DNA of 64,000 nucleotides from the NCBI GenBank assembly GCA_964598885.1, contig CAZRES010000002.1:18794-82793 (forward strand), in the 5' to 3' direction. The DNA comes from SURF-33 sp964598885. GTDB taxonomy: Bacteria; Desulfobacterota; Desulfobacteria; Desulfobacterales; Desulfosalsimonadaceae. Made by a program: the position numbers and the translations under genes. Within the stretch, counting starts at the first letter, position 1, and each line of letters starts with the position of its first letter. The notes beneath the pieces were generated by a model, which saw only the letters and a program-made list of their open reading frames with translations, had not been told where the DNA came from and made no database searches. This document shows, piece by piece, positions 1 to 8,953 of the stretch.

Positions 1-899
1 GGCAGCAGCCGGTATTTGCGCAGCACTTCAAGAACGCCGATCATGGGTGGAAGGGAATGGCCGGAACCCAGTTGCGGGGGTTTGCTGCCGGCAACCGCCT
101 TGGCGACCTTAGGGTAAAGCCGGATTTTTTGGGCGTTGGCATCTTTTGGTGGAGCCAGAAGGGGGAACAAGGTGCCGGACGGGTGCAGAAAAAGCGGATA
201 AAGGGGCACGGGCCGGACAAATTCTTCCACCACCACACAGCGTTTCCGTCGGATCGATTTGAGCCAGTCGGCGATCAACTCCGCATTGCCGATGGTGGCC
301 GACAACAGCAGCAGGGGAATTCGGGCCGGCAGATAGATCATGGTTTCTTCCCAGACCACGCCGCGGTCCGGATCACCCAGAAAATGGGCCTCATCTAATA
401 TTACGAAATCGGTTTCCAGGTCTACGCCCCGGTGCATGGCGTCATAAAGCTGGTTGCGCAGAATTTCCGTGGTCCCCACGATCACCGGCGCTTCTGCGTT
501 TTCTTTGCGGTCTCCCGTCAGGATCCCTGTGTTTTCATGACCGAACAGTTCCGAGAACTCGGCATATTTGGAATTGCTCAGGGCTTTGAGGGGGGATGCA
601 TACCAGGCCTTGCGCTTGTTTTTCAGCATCAGACGGATGGCCTGTTCAGCGATCCAGGTTTTTCCGGACCCGGTAGGCGCCGTAACCAGACAATCCAGCT
701 CCCGGCGGATCATCTCGATGGCTTTGACTTGAAACGGATCCGGTTGGAATTCGGTTTTTTCAGGTGTGCCGATATTAGCAAAGATTTTCTTGAGCTTGGC
801 GTCCGCGCCCGGGGAAAGCTTGGGCAGAAACGAACGCCGGCGCTGGGAAACAAACGGCCGGCGGTGTTTGATATGAGGATGGCTCCTTTTTACGCTCAT
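1..899 (-). CDS. Ski2/Mtr4-like DEAD/DEAH-box helicase, cut by the window start
   Basis: N-terminal 299 residues of a superfamily 2 helicase; the gene continues past position 1. I read the frame from the reverse complement, starting at the ATG at 899. After a basic N-terminus come Walker A APTGSGKT (residues 74-81), motif Ia ASPLKALSNSKY, GILTGD, motif Ib TTEILRN, Walker B/DEAH (169-172) and motif III SAT (200-202). The spacing and the wording around SPLKALSN, TTEILRN and RGVVWEE are those of the Ski2/Mtr4 group, which unwinds RNA or DNA with ATP. The substrate cannot be told because helicase domain 2 and the C-terminus lie outside the window. It sits 31 bp beyond the cooC stop on the same strand and may be co-transcribed with it. 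Confidence 0.85.
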   Translation of the reverse strand, partial: MSVKRSHPHIKHRRPFVSQRRRSFLPKLSPGADAKLKKIFANIGTPEKTEFQPDPFQVKAIEMIRRELDCLVTAPTGSGKTWIAEQAIRLMLKNKRKAWYASPLKALSNSKYAEFSELFGHENTGILTGDRKENAEAPVIVGTTEILRNQLYDAMHRGVDLETDFVILDEAHFLGDPDRGVVWEETMIYLPARIPLLLLSATIGNAELIADWLKSIRRKRCVVVEEFVRPVPLYPLFLHPSGTLFPLLAPPKDANAQKIRLYPKVAKAVAGSKPPQLGSGHSLPPMIGVLEVLRKYRLL

Positions 900-930
900 G
901 GGCGGCAATCCGTGACATAATATTCGAATG

Positions 931-1686
931 TCATATTTTGTCGATCATCTCCGCCAGAATATTCTTGGCGGATGTATCCGCGTCAAAGGGGGAAATACCC
1001 CTTACGTCAGCCTCCACCAGCGCGTCGTCATAGGGCAGAAAGCCGAGAAAGGTGAAATCCGCCAGATGCTGCTTTAAAAACGCGGCATCCTTGTCGCTTC
1101 GGATCTTGTTGCCCACCAGGGCGATGTTTTTTAGTCCGATGCCGGCGGCAAGGGTCCGGATGTGTTCGGCGGTGTCGATGCTGCGCCGGCCGGGTTCGAC
1201 CACGACCAGAAGTTTATCCACGGCCTGGGCCGTGGCTCGTCCCAAATGCTCGATGCCGGCTTCCATATCCATGACCACCACTTCGTTCCTGGCCAGCACA
1301 ATATGGGTGATCAGTGCCCGCAGCAGCGTGCTTTCCGGGCAGATGCAGCCGGAGCCGCCTTTTTTCACCCCGCCCAGCCGCATGAGTTTGATGTTGCCGA
1401 GCCGGGCCGACAGGGCGTCCGGAAGATCGTCCACCCGGGGGTTGAGCTTGAAAAAACCACCGATGGATCCGGGCTTGGCTCCGGTGCGCTCATACACCAG
1501 TTCTTTCATTTCCGAAATCGGTACGATGGTTTCCGCGCCGGAGATGCCCACGGCCGCCGCCAGGTTCGCATCCGGGTCCGCGTCTATGGCCAGAACATGT
1601 TTACCCTGTTCGTTTAACGTGCGGATCAGAAGGGCTGAAAACGTGGTTTTACCGACGCCGCCCTTGCCGCTGACTGCGATTTTCAT
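931..1686 (-). CDS. cooC: CooC-family nickel-insertion ATPase for CO dehydrogenase maturation
   Basis: A 251-residue MinD/ParA-type ATPase. It begins with the deviant Walker A GKGGVGKTT (residues 7-15, with the signature Lys8), followed by the DADPDANL switch region. The CxC pair Cys114/Cys116 in GCICPES is the dimer-interface metal site known in CooC proteins, which load nickel into the C-cluster of carbon monoxide dehydrogenase. Family knowledge therefore points to CODH/acetyl-CoA synthase maturation in the cytoplasm, in keeping with an anaerobe using the Wood-Ljungdahl pathway. No CODH structural gene is in the window. The start ATG has an AGAAGGAA ribosome-binding site. A general MinD-like role is the main alternative, but the CxC motif argues against it. 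Confidence 0.9.
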   Translation of the reverse strand: MKIAVSGKGGVGKTTFSALLIRTLNEQGKHVLAIDADPDANLAAAVGISGAETIVPISEMKELVYERTGAKPGSIGGFFKLNPRVDDLPDALSARLGNIKLMRLGGVKKGGSGCICPESTLLRALITHIVLARNEVVVMDMEAGIEHLGRATAQAVDKLLVVVEPGRRSIDTAEHIRTLAAGIGLKNIALVGNKIRSDKDAAFLKQHLADFTFLGFLPYDDALVEADVRGISPFDADTSAKNILAEMIDKI

Positions 1687-1957
1687 TATTGATTTCCTTC
1701 TTGCTCCATTGAATCAGGATTATGGAAAAATTGAGATTGATTTTGATATATTATCCCCATATCATCATTAGAATCTTCCGGCAAGCTTATATTCACGGCC
1801 ATAGGAGATTGCCATAGGAAATGCCATGCCGGGATCATCAGCAATTAACGAAATGGCAGTCGATTGGATTTTAAGAAGTTCGTGGATTTTGGGGAAAATC
1901 GCGCCCCTGGAAAGACGCTCGGAATGAAAAGTCCGATCCTTTGTAATTTTAATAACT

Positions 1958-1963
1958 TATAAT
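1958..1963 (+). promoter_or_regulatory. Perfect -10 box immediately upstream of the U32 gene
   Basis: TATAAT ends six bases before the ATG at 1970, so transcription would begin at or next to the start codon. No Shine-Dalgarno sequence is visible in the preceding 20 bases. No good -35 box is seen at 16-18 bp. This suggests a leaderless mRNA; it is inferred from sequence only. Confidence 0.4.
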
Positions 1964-1969
1964 GTTATC

Positions 1970-4000
1970 ATGAATCATATACCATCGTATTATAACCAAG
2001 CCGAAGACAAAAAGCCCGGGAAACCGGAAATTCTGGCCCCGGCAGGCGGCAAGGAGGCGTTTCTGGCGGCGCTGGCCGCGGGCGCGGATGCCGTCTATTG
2101 CGGCCTGAAGCATTTTTCCGCACGCATGGCCGCTGAAAATTTCACCGTTGAAGAGCTGATTCCCCTGACCCGTCTGGCCCGGCAACGCGGTACGGCAGTT
2201 TACGTGGCATTAAATTCCCTGATTAAACCCGATGAAATCGATATGGCCGCGGCGCTTTTGGACCGGCTTAACCGGGACGTGAATCCCGATGCGCTTATTA
2301 TCCAGGACCTCGGCTTTTTAGAGCTTGCCCGTCAGGTCGGTTTTACCGGGCAGATTCATCTGTCAACCCTTGCGAATGCGGGTTTCAGCGAAGCCATCAA
2401 GGCAATGGGCCGGTTTCCGGAAGTCACGCGGGTGGTCCTGCCCCGGGAGCTGAGCATTGACGAAATCAAATTGCTGGCGGACAGGTGCCCAACGCATGTT
2501 TCGCTGGAGGTTTTTGTGCACGGCGCGCTGTGTTATGCGGTTTCCGGCCGGTGCTACTGGAGCAGCTTCATGGGCGGCAAAAGCGGTCTGCGGGGCCGGT
2601 GCGTGCAGCCCTGCCGCCGTATTTACCGGCAGCGGGATTGCCAGCAGCGTTTTTTTTCCTGCCAGGATCTGGGAGTGGATGTGCTGACCAAGATTCTGAC
2701 GGCCATACCGAAGATATCGGCCCTTAAGATCGAGGGGCGCAAAAAAGGACCTCACTACGTCTATTATACCGTGGCTGCCTACCGGCTCCTGCGGGATCAT
2801 GCCGGGAACGCAAAGGCAAAAAAAACAGCCCTGGGGTTTCTGGAATATGCGTTAGGCCGGAAAACCACGCATTATAACCTGCTCTCTCATCGGCCCCACA
2901 ACCCCATTGATATCGATATTCACACCGGCTCGGGATTGCTGATCGGCCGGATCGGCAAGGGCGCCGGCAGAACCGTTTCGGTGAGGGAAGCACTGCTGCC
3001 CGACGACCGGCTCAGAATCGGATATGAGGACACCCCCTGGCATGCGGTTGTCCGGATGAACCGGTATGTCCCGCCAAAAGGCCGGATCAACGTGAAATCC
3101 TCCGGGAAACCCCCGCCGCCGCCCGGGACCCCGGTATTTCTCATTGACCGAAGGGATCAGGAACTGGCCGGCCAGTTAACGGATCTTGCAGCAGAACTGG
3201 GATCTTTTGAAAAAGCGTCGGCAAATGCGGTACCGGATACAAAAAAAAAGGCGGCCTTATATACAGAATCAACGGGTTCCAGAATCGGCCGGAATAAAGA
3301 GGCCATGGACATGACCGTGTGGCGACAGGCAAAGCAGATGCCTACCCGGTCAACCAATCCAACGGGACTGTGGCTTGCCCCGGAATCCCCGAATCAGCCC
3401 ATACCCGCGGCCGGCCGGGTATGGTATTGGCTGCCGCCGGTCGTCTGGCCGGAACAGGAGAAGGCGTTGCACAGCGCTATCCGGAATGCCGTGCAGCAGC
3501 GCTGCATCTGTTTTGTGGCTAATGCACCCGGACAGATCGGTTTTTTTGATAAAATCCGACATGTAAAGGTATGGGCCGGCCCGTTCTGCAATGCGGCCAA
3601 TCCTTCGGCCGTGAATGTATTACGACAGATGGGGTTTGCCGGAGTCATCGTCAGCCCGGAGCTGGCGGGTCCCGATTATGTGACGCTGCCGTCCAGATGT
3701 TCCCTGCCTTTGGGAATTGTCACCGCTGGTAACTGGCCGCTCTGTATTTCCCGCACACAGGCCGAAAGCCTGGAAACCGGCGTATTTTTTACAAGCCCCC
3801 GGGGAGAGGGAGCATGGGCCGCTGCTTACGGGCCGGATACCTGGATATTTCCCGACTGGGAGATCGATCTGTTGAGGCACCAGACCAAACTCCAGTCATC
3901 CGGCTTCCGTTTGTTTGTCCGACTGAAGGAACCGGTTCCTTCCAGGATAAAGATCCGAAAACGGCCCGGACTCTGGAATTGGCAGATGGGGTTAAAATAA
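1970..4000 (+). CDS. Peptidase U32 family protein (RlhA/TrhP-like)
   Basis: 676 residues. The N-terminal half opens with PEILAPAGG and carries the U32 signature EVFVHGALCYAVSGRCYWS, with further conserved Cys in the RGRCVQPCRR stretch. U32 proteins were named as collagenases, but characterised bacterial members (RlhA, TrhP) are needed for 5-hydroxycytidine in 23S rRNA or 5-hydroxyuridine in tRNA, using Fe-S-ligating cysteines. The length fits RlhA (about 650 aa) better than TrhP (about 450 aa); the C-terminal half is divergent. No ATG, GTG or TTG lies between residue 1 and PEILAPAGG, so the start at 1970 is nearly forced even though it lacks a ribosome-binding site. It may form a plus-strand unit with the TauE gene 48 bp downstream. 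Confidence 0.85.
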   Translation: MNHIPSYYNQAEDKKPGKPEILAPAGGKEAFLAALAAGADAVYCGLKHFSARMAAENFTVEELIPLTRLARQRGTAVYVALNSLIKPDEIDMAAALLDRLNRDVNPDALIIQDLGFLELARQVGFTGQIHLSTLANAGFSEAIKAMGRFPEVTRVVLPRELSIDEIKLLADRCPTHVSLEVFVHGALCYAVSGRCYWSSFMGGKSGLRGRCVQPCRRIYRQRDCQQRFFSCQDLGVDVLTKILTAIPKISALKIEGRKKGPHYVYYTVAAYRLLRDHAGNAKAKKTALGFLEYALGRKTTHYNLLSHRPHNPIDIDIHTGSGLLIGRIGKGAGRTVSVREALLPDDRLRIGYEDTPWHAVVRMNRYVPPKGRINVKSSGKPPPPPGTPVFLIDRRDQELAGQLTDLAAELGSFEKASANAVPDTKKKAALYTESTGSRIGRNKEAMDMTVWRQAKQMPTRSTNPTGLWLAPESPNQPIPAAGRVWYWLPPVVWPEQEKALHSAIRNAVQQRCICFVANAPGQIGFFDKIRHVKVWAGPFCNAANPSAVNVLRQMGFAGVIVSPELAGPDYVTLPSRCSLPLGIVTAGNWPLCISRTQAESLETGVFFTSPRGEGAWAAAYGPDTWIFPDWEIDLLRHQTKLQSSGFRLFVRLKEPVPSRIKIRKRPGLWNWQMGLK

Positions 4001-4048
4001 TGCGGCTGCGATGTTTTTTATTTTTCGAAAATTTCCGGGAATAATTCC

Positions 4049-4828
4049 ATGGACGTGGCAATGTCTTTGTTGTTTTTTATTGCATTGATCAGCGGCGTCT
4101 GTATCACCACCATCGGCCCTGGTGGAATCTTTGTGACCATTGCACTGTTTGTGCTGCTGCCAATTGATCCGGCGGTCGTTGCGGGAACGGCAAGCGCGAT
4201 GTTTATTGCCGCGGGGATTGTGGGGAGTCTCGGTTATCTTCGGTCGGGACAGTTGCGGAACCAGGCCGCCGGTAAGGCGGCCGCGGCGCTGAGTCTTGCT
4301 TCCATGGCCGGCGCCTTTGCGGGCGCGGAAATCAATAAACTGTTGGATGCTTCCGCTTTTGCCGTGATCCTGGGGATATTTGTTTTGCTTGCCGGACTGC
4401 TGATTCCCTATCGGCAATACAATGGGATCTGCTCCGATAAACATCTGGATTTAGGGAACTTGAGAGGCCTTAGCTGGATGATTGCTACAGGGATCGCGGT
4501 TGGTCTGCCGGGTGGACTGGTGGGCGTGGGAGGACCGGTTCTGGCAGTTCCGCTGCTTGTTGTGATCGGAGTCCCCATTCTCATGGCCGTAGCTCTTTCC
4601 CAGGTGCAATCTGTTTTTATCTCCGGTATGGCGACTTTCGGCTATTCACTCCAGGGAGCCGTAAACTGGAGTCTGGCCCTATTTCTGGCGGTTCCCCTTA
4701 TTGTCGGCACGGCAGGGGGCTGGTATTTGGCTCAGCGAATCAGGGCCAATCGGTTAACGATCGTTCTTTCGCTGGTGCTTGCCGTATTGGGCATCTGTCT
4801 GATGGCTGGCGGTATTATTCCGGGATAA
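4049..4828 (+). CDS. TauE/SafE-family sulfite/organosulfonate exporter
   Basis: 259 residues of almost continuous hydrophobic segments, about eight membrane helices. It has the two-repeat TauE/SafE pattern: GGIFVTIALFVLLPIDPAVVAGTASA in the first half and GLPGGLVGVGGPVLAVPLLV in the second, each with a Gly-rich loop. The family exports sulfite, sulfoacetate or related anions across the cytoplasmic membrane. Substrate cannot be assigned here, although export of a sulfur oxyanion would suit a sulfur-metabolising anaerobe. Two in-frame ATGs, at 4049 and four codons later, are possible starts. The gene follows the U32 gene on the same strand. Confidence 0.8.
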   Translation: MDVAMSLLFFIALISGVCITTIGPGGIFVTIALFVLLPIDPAVVAGTASAMFIAAGIVGSLGYLRSGQLRNQAAGKAAAALSLASMAGAFAGAEINKLLDASAFAVILGIFVLLAGLLIPYRQYNGICSDKHLDLGNLRGLSWMIATGIAVGLPGGLVGVGGPVLAVPLLVVIGVPILMAVALSQVQSVFISGMATFGYSLQGAVNWSLALFLAVPLIVGTAGGWYLAQRIRANRLTIVLSLVLAVLGICLMAGGIIPG

Positions 4829-4982
4829 TCAAGCCAGGCGGCCCTTTATTTTATGGCGTTTCCGCCGGTTTTTTATCTGGGAAAAATTGAATTTTTTGGT
4901 TATATTATCCCCCAGACACAGACCCGCCGGCAGGAAATACGGAACTAATAGAAAATATAGCGAAACAGGCAAAAGGAACACT

Positions 4983-5492
4983 ATGGTGCCCATCATATCC
5001 ATTGTGGGATACTCGGACGCGGGAAAAACCACATTGATCGAAAAACTCATTCCTGTATTAAAAGACCGGGGATATCAGGTGGGAACCGTCAAGCACGCGG
5101 CTCACGAACCAAGCTTTGATACCCATGGCAAGGACAGTTGGCGTCATTACGCGGCTGGTGCGGATGCCGTGGCGGTGTCCTCGGATGAGATAATCGCCAT
5201 GATTCGCCGAAAGGAGAAAACAACCGATACCGCCCGGGAAGAATTGTCCCGGATGGCGGTCTATTTTTCGGATATGGATCTCGTGCTTGCCGAAGGCTAT
5301 AAACAGGCGCCTTTTCCGAAAATCGAAATTTTCCGGAATACAAAAGCCGGGACTCCCGTTTGCGCGGGGGACCCGCGGCTTATCGCTTTGGTCTCGGATA
5401 CGGATATGCCGGTTCCGGTCCCCCGGTTCGGATTAAACGATATTGAAAAAATCGTTGATTTCCTCCAGGAAAAATATCTTAAAGATTTATGA
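4983..5492 (+). CDS. mobB: Molybdopterin-guanine dinucleotide biosynthesis adaptor MobB
   Basis: 169 residues from the ATG at 4983, which has an AAAGGA ribosome-binding site; the frame is open further upstream but that part is not conserved. The protein starts with a P-loop, GYSDAGKT (residues 9-16). The following GTVKHAAHEPSFDTHGKDSWRHYAAGADAV stretch is typical of MobB, as are the later LAEGYKQAPFPKIE residues. MobB is a GTP-binding partner of MobA in attaching GMP to molybdopterin, giving the cofactor used by DMSO-reductase-family enzymes such as the one at 56.9 kb. It converges with metK, leaving 36 bp without an evident terminator. Confidence 0.92.
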   Translation: MVPIISIVGYSDAGKTTLIEKLIPVLKDRGYQVGTVKHAAHEPSFDTHGKDSWRHYAAGADAVAVSSDEIIAMIRRKEKTTDTAREELSRMAVYFSDMDLVLAEGYKQAPFPKIEIFRNTKAGTPVCAGDPRLIALVSDTDMPVPVPRFGLNDIEKIVDFLQEKYLKDL

Positions 5493-5528
5493 AAAAAGCA
5501 TCCGCACAGGCCATAAGAAGCATCGGTT

Positions 5529-6698
5529 TCAGATGCCGGCCCTGGCCCGGATCTCATCGGCACGGGGGGTTTTTTCCCACGTAAATTCCGGTTCGTTTCT
5601 GCCGAAATGTCCGTAAGCCGAGGTTTTGCGGTAAATCGGCCGCAGCAGGTCCAGATACTCGATAACGGCGGCAGGCCGCAGGTCAAACAGGTCCCGGACG
5701 ATTTTCACGGCCTCGCTTTCGGAGATTTTTCCAGTGTTGAAAAAATCAATCATGATCGACACCGGCTGAGCCACGCCGATGGCATAAGCGACCTGGATTT
5801 CGCATTTTCTGGCGACACCCGCGGCCACCAGATTTTTGGCGATATGCCGGCCCATATAGGAAGCGCTTCGGTCGACCTTGGAAGGATCTTTTCCGGAAAA
5901 ACACCCGCCGCCGTGGCTTCCCTGGCCGCCGTAGGTATCCACGATGATTTTCCGTCCCGTAAGGCCGCAGTCTCCCATGGGTCCTCCAATGACGAAACGA
6001 CCGGTGGGATTGATGAAATATCGCGTGTCTCCATCGATCATGTCTTTCGGGATCACTTTTTTGATGACTTCCTCGATGATAGCTTCCTGGAGATCGCCGT
6101 AACTGACGTCTTCTTTATGCTGGGTTGAAATCACCACCGTGTCCACCCGTTTCGGGGCGCAATTCTCATATTCAATGGTGACTTGTGACTTTCCGTCCGG
6201 CCGCAGGAAATCAAGGGCGTTGTTTTTTCTGACCGTTGTCAGGCGCTTGGTGAGTTTATGGGCAAACGAGATGGGCATGGGCATGAATTCCGGCGTTTCG
6301 TCGCAGGCGAACCCGAACATCAGTCCCTGATCGCCGGCGCCCTGCTCCAGATAAAGCCCTTCGCCGGCGTTGACCCCCTGGGCAATATCGGATGATTGAT
6401 GGTCGATGCTGGTAATCACCGAACAGGTCTGCCAGTCAAACCCCATGCGGGATGAATTATAACCGATGTCGCGTATGGTATCTCTGACGATCTGCGGTAT
6501 GTCCACGTAACAAACCGTGGAAATTTCGCCGGCGATAAATGCCAGACCCGTGGTTACCAAGGTTTCACAGGCCACGCGGCAATTTTTATCCTCGGCCATT
6601 ATAGCGTCCAGAATGGCATCGGAAATGGCGTCGGCCACTTTGTCAGGATGACCTTCCGTAACGGATTCAGATGTAAACAGCATGCTTCTTGGGGACAT
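5529..6698 (-). CDS. metK: S-adenosylmethionine synthetase
   Basis: 389 residues, the normal family length, covering the whole protein. Landmarks are FTSESVTEGHPDK at the N-terminus, the GAGDQGLMFGFA ATP-binding motif in the middle and the P-loop-like GGCFSGKDPSKVDRSASY. MetK makes SAM from methionine and ATP in the cytoplasm as a homotetramer. The start ATG is preceded by AAGGAG. It is the last gene of a minus-strand run DUF1015-panC-metK, 21 bp after panC. I looked for a SAM riboswitch in that gap, but it is too short to hold one. Confidence 0.97.
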   Translation of the reverse strand: MSPRSMLFTSESVTEGHPDKVADAISDAILDAIMAEDKNCRVACETLVTTGLAFIAGEISTVCYVDIPQIVRDTIRDIGYNSSRMGFDWQTCSVITSIDHQSSDIAQGVNAGEGLYLEQGAGDQGLMFGFACDETPEFMPMPISFAHKLTKRLTTVRKNNALDFLRPDGKSQVTIEYENCAPKRVDTVVISTQHKEDVSYGDLQEAIIEEVIKKVIPKDMIDGDTRYFINPTGRFVIGGPMGDCGLTGRKIIVDTYGGQGSHGGGCFSGKDPSKVDRSASYMGRHIAKNLVAAGVARKCEIQVAYAIGVAQPVSIMIDFFNTGKISESEAVKIVRDLFDLRPAAVIEYLDLLRPIYRKTSAYGHFGRNEPEFTWEKTPRADEIRARAGI

Positions 6699-6719
6699 AG
6701 CGCGACTCCTTTTTTGGTT

Positions 6720-7613
6720 TCATGAATCAATCCCGTTGACAGCCTTTTGCTCAGACGGCTCATCTGCGGGTTGGAGCATTATATTGTCGATCAGACGAAC
6801 GCCGTCGACGAAAACGGCAAGGGCCATCAGCGCCGGACCTTCGATATCGGTGACATCATCCAACGTGTCGGGATGACAGATGCGGATATAATCGATCCGG
6901 TTTTCCGAATATTGTTTGATTTCCGTCTCAGCCGATCGGATTAAGGCAGACGTACTGACTATTCCTTCCCGGACCTGTTCTTGGGCGCGTGCCAGGGAAC
7001 GATACAAGGAACGCGCGGCTTCCCGGAGATCCGGGTCCAGGCGGGCGTTCCTGGAACTCATGGCCAGCCCGTCGCGCTCCCGCACGGTGGGCAGGCCGAC
7101 GATGTTGACGCTGAAATTGAGATCCTTTGCCATCTTTTTGATAATGGCCAGCTGCTGCCAGTCTTTTTGCCCGAAAACCGCAAAATGGGGAGTGATGATA
7201 TGAAACAGTTTTGCCACCACCGTAAGAACTCCCGTAAAATGACCGGGTCGGGACAAGCCGCACAAATGGGCCGGCAGTCGTTTCTGACAAATTTGCGTAT
7301 CCGACCCTTCCGGGTACATATCCGCAGCAGACGGGGTAAACACCACATCCACCCCGACGCTTTCCGCCATGGCCAGATCACGGGTCAAATCCCTGGGATA
7401 GGCGTTGAAGTCCTCGGCAGGGCCGAACTGGGTGGGATTGACGAAAATACTGACTACTACCCGATCGCCACGCGTTTTTGCCTCGCGCATCAAGGCGAGG
7501 TGGCCATCATGAAAATAGCCCATGGTGGGAACAAAGGCGATGGTCCATCCGGCCGTCCGGTTTTGCATCGACCATTCCATCATTTCCCTGATGCTGCCAA
7601 TCGTCTGGATAAT
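6720..7613 (-). CDS. panC: Pantothenate synthetase (pantoate-beta-alanine ligase), probable ATT start
   Basis: About 297 residues. PTMGYFHDGH contains the HxGH ATP-binding motif (residues 35-38), and FVNPTQFGPAEDF, GQKDWQQ and the KMSKS-equivalent MSSRN follow in order. The enzyme joins pantoate and beta-alanine with ATP to give pantothenate. The conserved first strand (IIQTIGSIREM) lies upstream of the first in-frame ATG (7583). The only strong ribosome-binding site, AAGGAG at 7618-7623, points to ATT (7613) or ATC (7610), with an in-frame TTG at 7634 as alternative. I chose ATT. The ribosome-binding site overlaps the stop of the upstream DUF1015 gene, so translation is probably coupled. Confidence 0.9.
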   Translation of the reverse strand: MIQTIGSIREMMEWSMQNRTAGWTIAFVPTMGYFHDGHLALMREAKTRGDRVVVSIFVNPTQFGPAEDFNAYPRDLTRDLAMAESVGVDVVFTPSAADMYPEGSDTQICQKRLPAHLCGLSRPGHFTGVLTVVAKLFHIITPHFAVFGQKDWQQLAIIKKMAKDLNFSVNIVGLPTVRERDGLAMSSRNARLDPDLREAARSLYRSLARAQEQVREGIVSTSALIRSAETEIKQYSENRIDYIRICHPDTLDDVTDIEGPALMALAVFVDGVRLIDNIMLQPADEPSEQKAVNGIDS

Positions 7614-7621
7614 GATTCTCC

Positions 7622-8953
7622 TTAATCTTCCCAAAGAGTGTTCATCACCAGTCCGGTAAGAGCCTTGGGATAATAATATGTTGATTTCCGGGGCATGACC
7701 AGGCCGTTTTCCGCGATCATTCTGACCTGGGCGTTGGTAGTCGGATTTAAGATAAACGACATGTCGCATTTTCCCTGGGATACGGCGGTTACGGCGTCTA
7801 TCTTCCGACTGGTAAAGGCGATTTTCTGCTCATTGTCGAGCAGCGCCTCATCCAGGCCCAGCAGTTTAAAAAGAATCAGATGGGTTAGTATGGTGACATC
7901 CAGTTCCAGAAGCGGGGCCGGGACATGGCGTTCAAGAACCGATGCCATGATCCCGGGCTTGAGGCTCAGCACATAAAAATGAGACAGATCTTTGATAAAA
8001 ACGCCGAATTTATGTTCATGGGGCATAGTCTGCATGGCGTCCTCGAGGACCTCCAGGCAGGATTCCGATGGGGCCGGATCAAACGGAAAGCTTGCAATAT
8101 CAAACCAGGAAGCGGCCTGGCGGATAAATCCCTGTTGCACGGATGCCGGGATCGCGCTTACCAGGCGATGGGACGGAAGGATAATCAGGCCGGGATCGTT
8201 CATGTCGGCAAGATACATCATGATGAAGCCGGCCGGATGGTCTTTGTCTATTTCCGGATCCTGCTGTTGCCGCCATTTCCGGTAATTCAGCGCGGTTTCA
8301 TAGCGGTGGTGGCCGTCGGCGATATACAGCCGGCAATCCGTAAGGGCCTGCTTTACGTAAGCGTGCACCTGCGGATTGGTGATGCGCCACATCAGATGAT
8401 GGTGGCCGTTGTCATCGTCAAAGGAAAACATCGGGACGGTGTTCACGACGGTCTCTTTGAGCATGTTCAACACGCCGCCGGTGTCGGCGAAAACAGAAAA
8501 GACCTGGCTGAAATTGGCGTGGCAGGATTTGATCAGAGCCAGCCGGTCGGTTTTGACCTTGGAAAACGTCTTTTCATGGGGAAGGATGATTCCCTTTTCA
8601 AACGGTTCAAGCCGGACCCTGGCGATAAGGCCCAGCCGGGTGTTTTCCCGACCATTGGCGCGAAATCGCACCGAGGTCAGATAAAGCGCCGGCTCTGCAT
8701 CCCGGACCAGAATGTTTTTATTTTGCCAGTCCCGAAAACAGGCCGCCGCCCGGGTGTGGACATTGTGGATTTCGGTGTCGGTGGGTTCGGGCTTGTTTTT
8801 ATCCAGCCGAATCGCGTTATGGGGATGGCGGCGGTAAAATGCCTCCCGACCGGATTCGGTTATCACATCATAAGGCGGCGTAACAACATCGGCGATGTTG
8901 CCGATCTGTTTTGCATTATATAAAATTCCTTTAAACGGCGCTATATCAGCCAT
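7622..8953 (-). CDS. DUF1015 family protein
   Basis: 443 residues matching DUF1015 end to end: the N-terminal MADIAPFKGILYN and VVTPPYDVI, a central LPHEKTFSKVKTDRLALIK segment, YIADGHHRYETALNYR, and a C-terminal region with ILNPTTNAQV. The biochemical role of this widespread bacterial family is not established. The conserved DGHHRYE and HEKT patches look like a metal or nucleotide site, but that is only a reading of the residues. In this window it is translationally coupled to panC and followed by metK, so it may be co-expressed with CoA and SAM synthesis. A moderate GAGG ribosome-binding site precedes the ATG. Confidence 0.85.
   Translation of the reverse strand: MADIAPFKGILYNAKQIGNIADVVTPPYDVITESGREAFYRRHPHNAIRLDKNKPEPTDTEIHNVHTRAAACFRDWQNKNILVRDAEPALYLTSVRFRANGRENTRLGLIARVRLEPFEKGIILPHEKTFSKVKTDRLALIKSCHANFSQVFSVFADTGGVLNMLKETVVNTVPMFSFDDDNGHHHLMWRITNPQVHAYVKQALTDCRLYIADGHHRYETALNYRKWRQQQDPEIDKDHPAGFIMMYLADMNDPGLIILPSHRLVSAIPASVQQGFIRQAASWFDIASFPFDPAPSESCLEVLEDAMQTMPHEHKFGVFIKDLSHFYVLSLKPGIMASVLERHVPAPLLELDVTILTHLILFKLLGLDEALLDNEQKIAFTSRKIDAVTAVSQGKCDMSFILNPTTNAQVRMIAENGLVMPRKSTYYYPKALTGLVMNTLWED

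Noticed and set aside
1798..1830. Repeated GCCATAGGA motif as an operator or repeat array
   Set aside because: Only two short copies, no palindromic character and no spacer pattern.
6699..6719. SAM riboswitch before metK
   Set aside because: The gap between panC and metK is only 21 bp and holds just the ribosome-binding site.
7925..8923. 332-codon plus-strand ORF
   Set aside because: Antisense to the DUF1015 gene, low-complexity composition, no ribosome-binding site; a shadow of the real reading frame.
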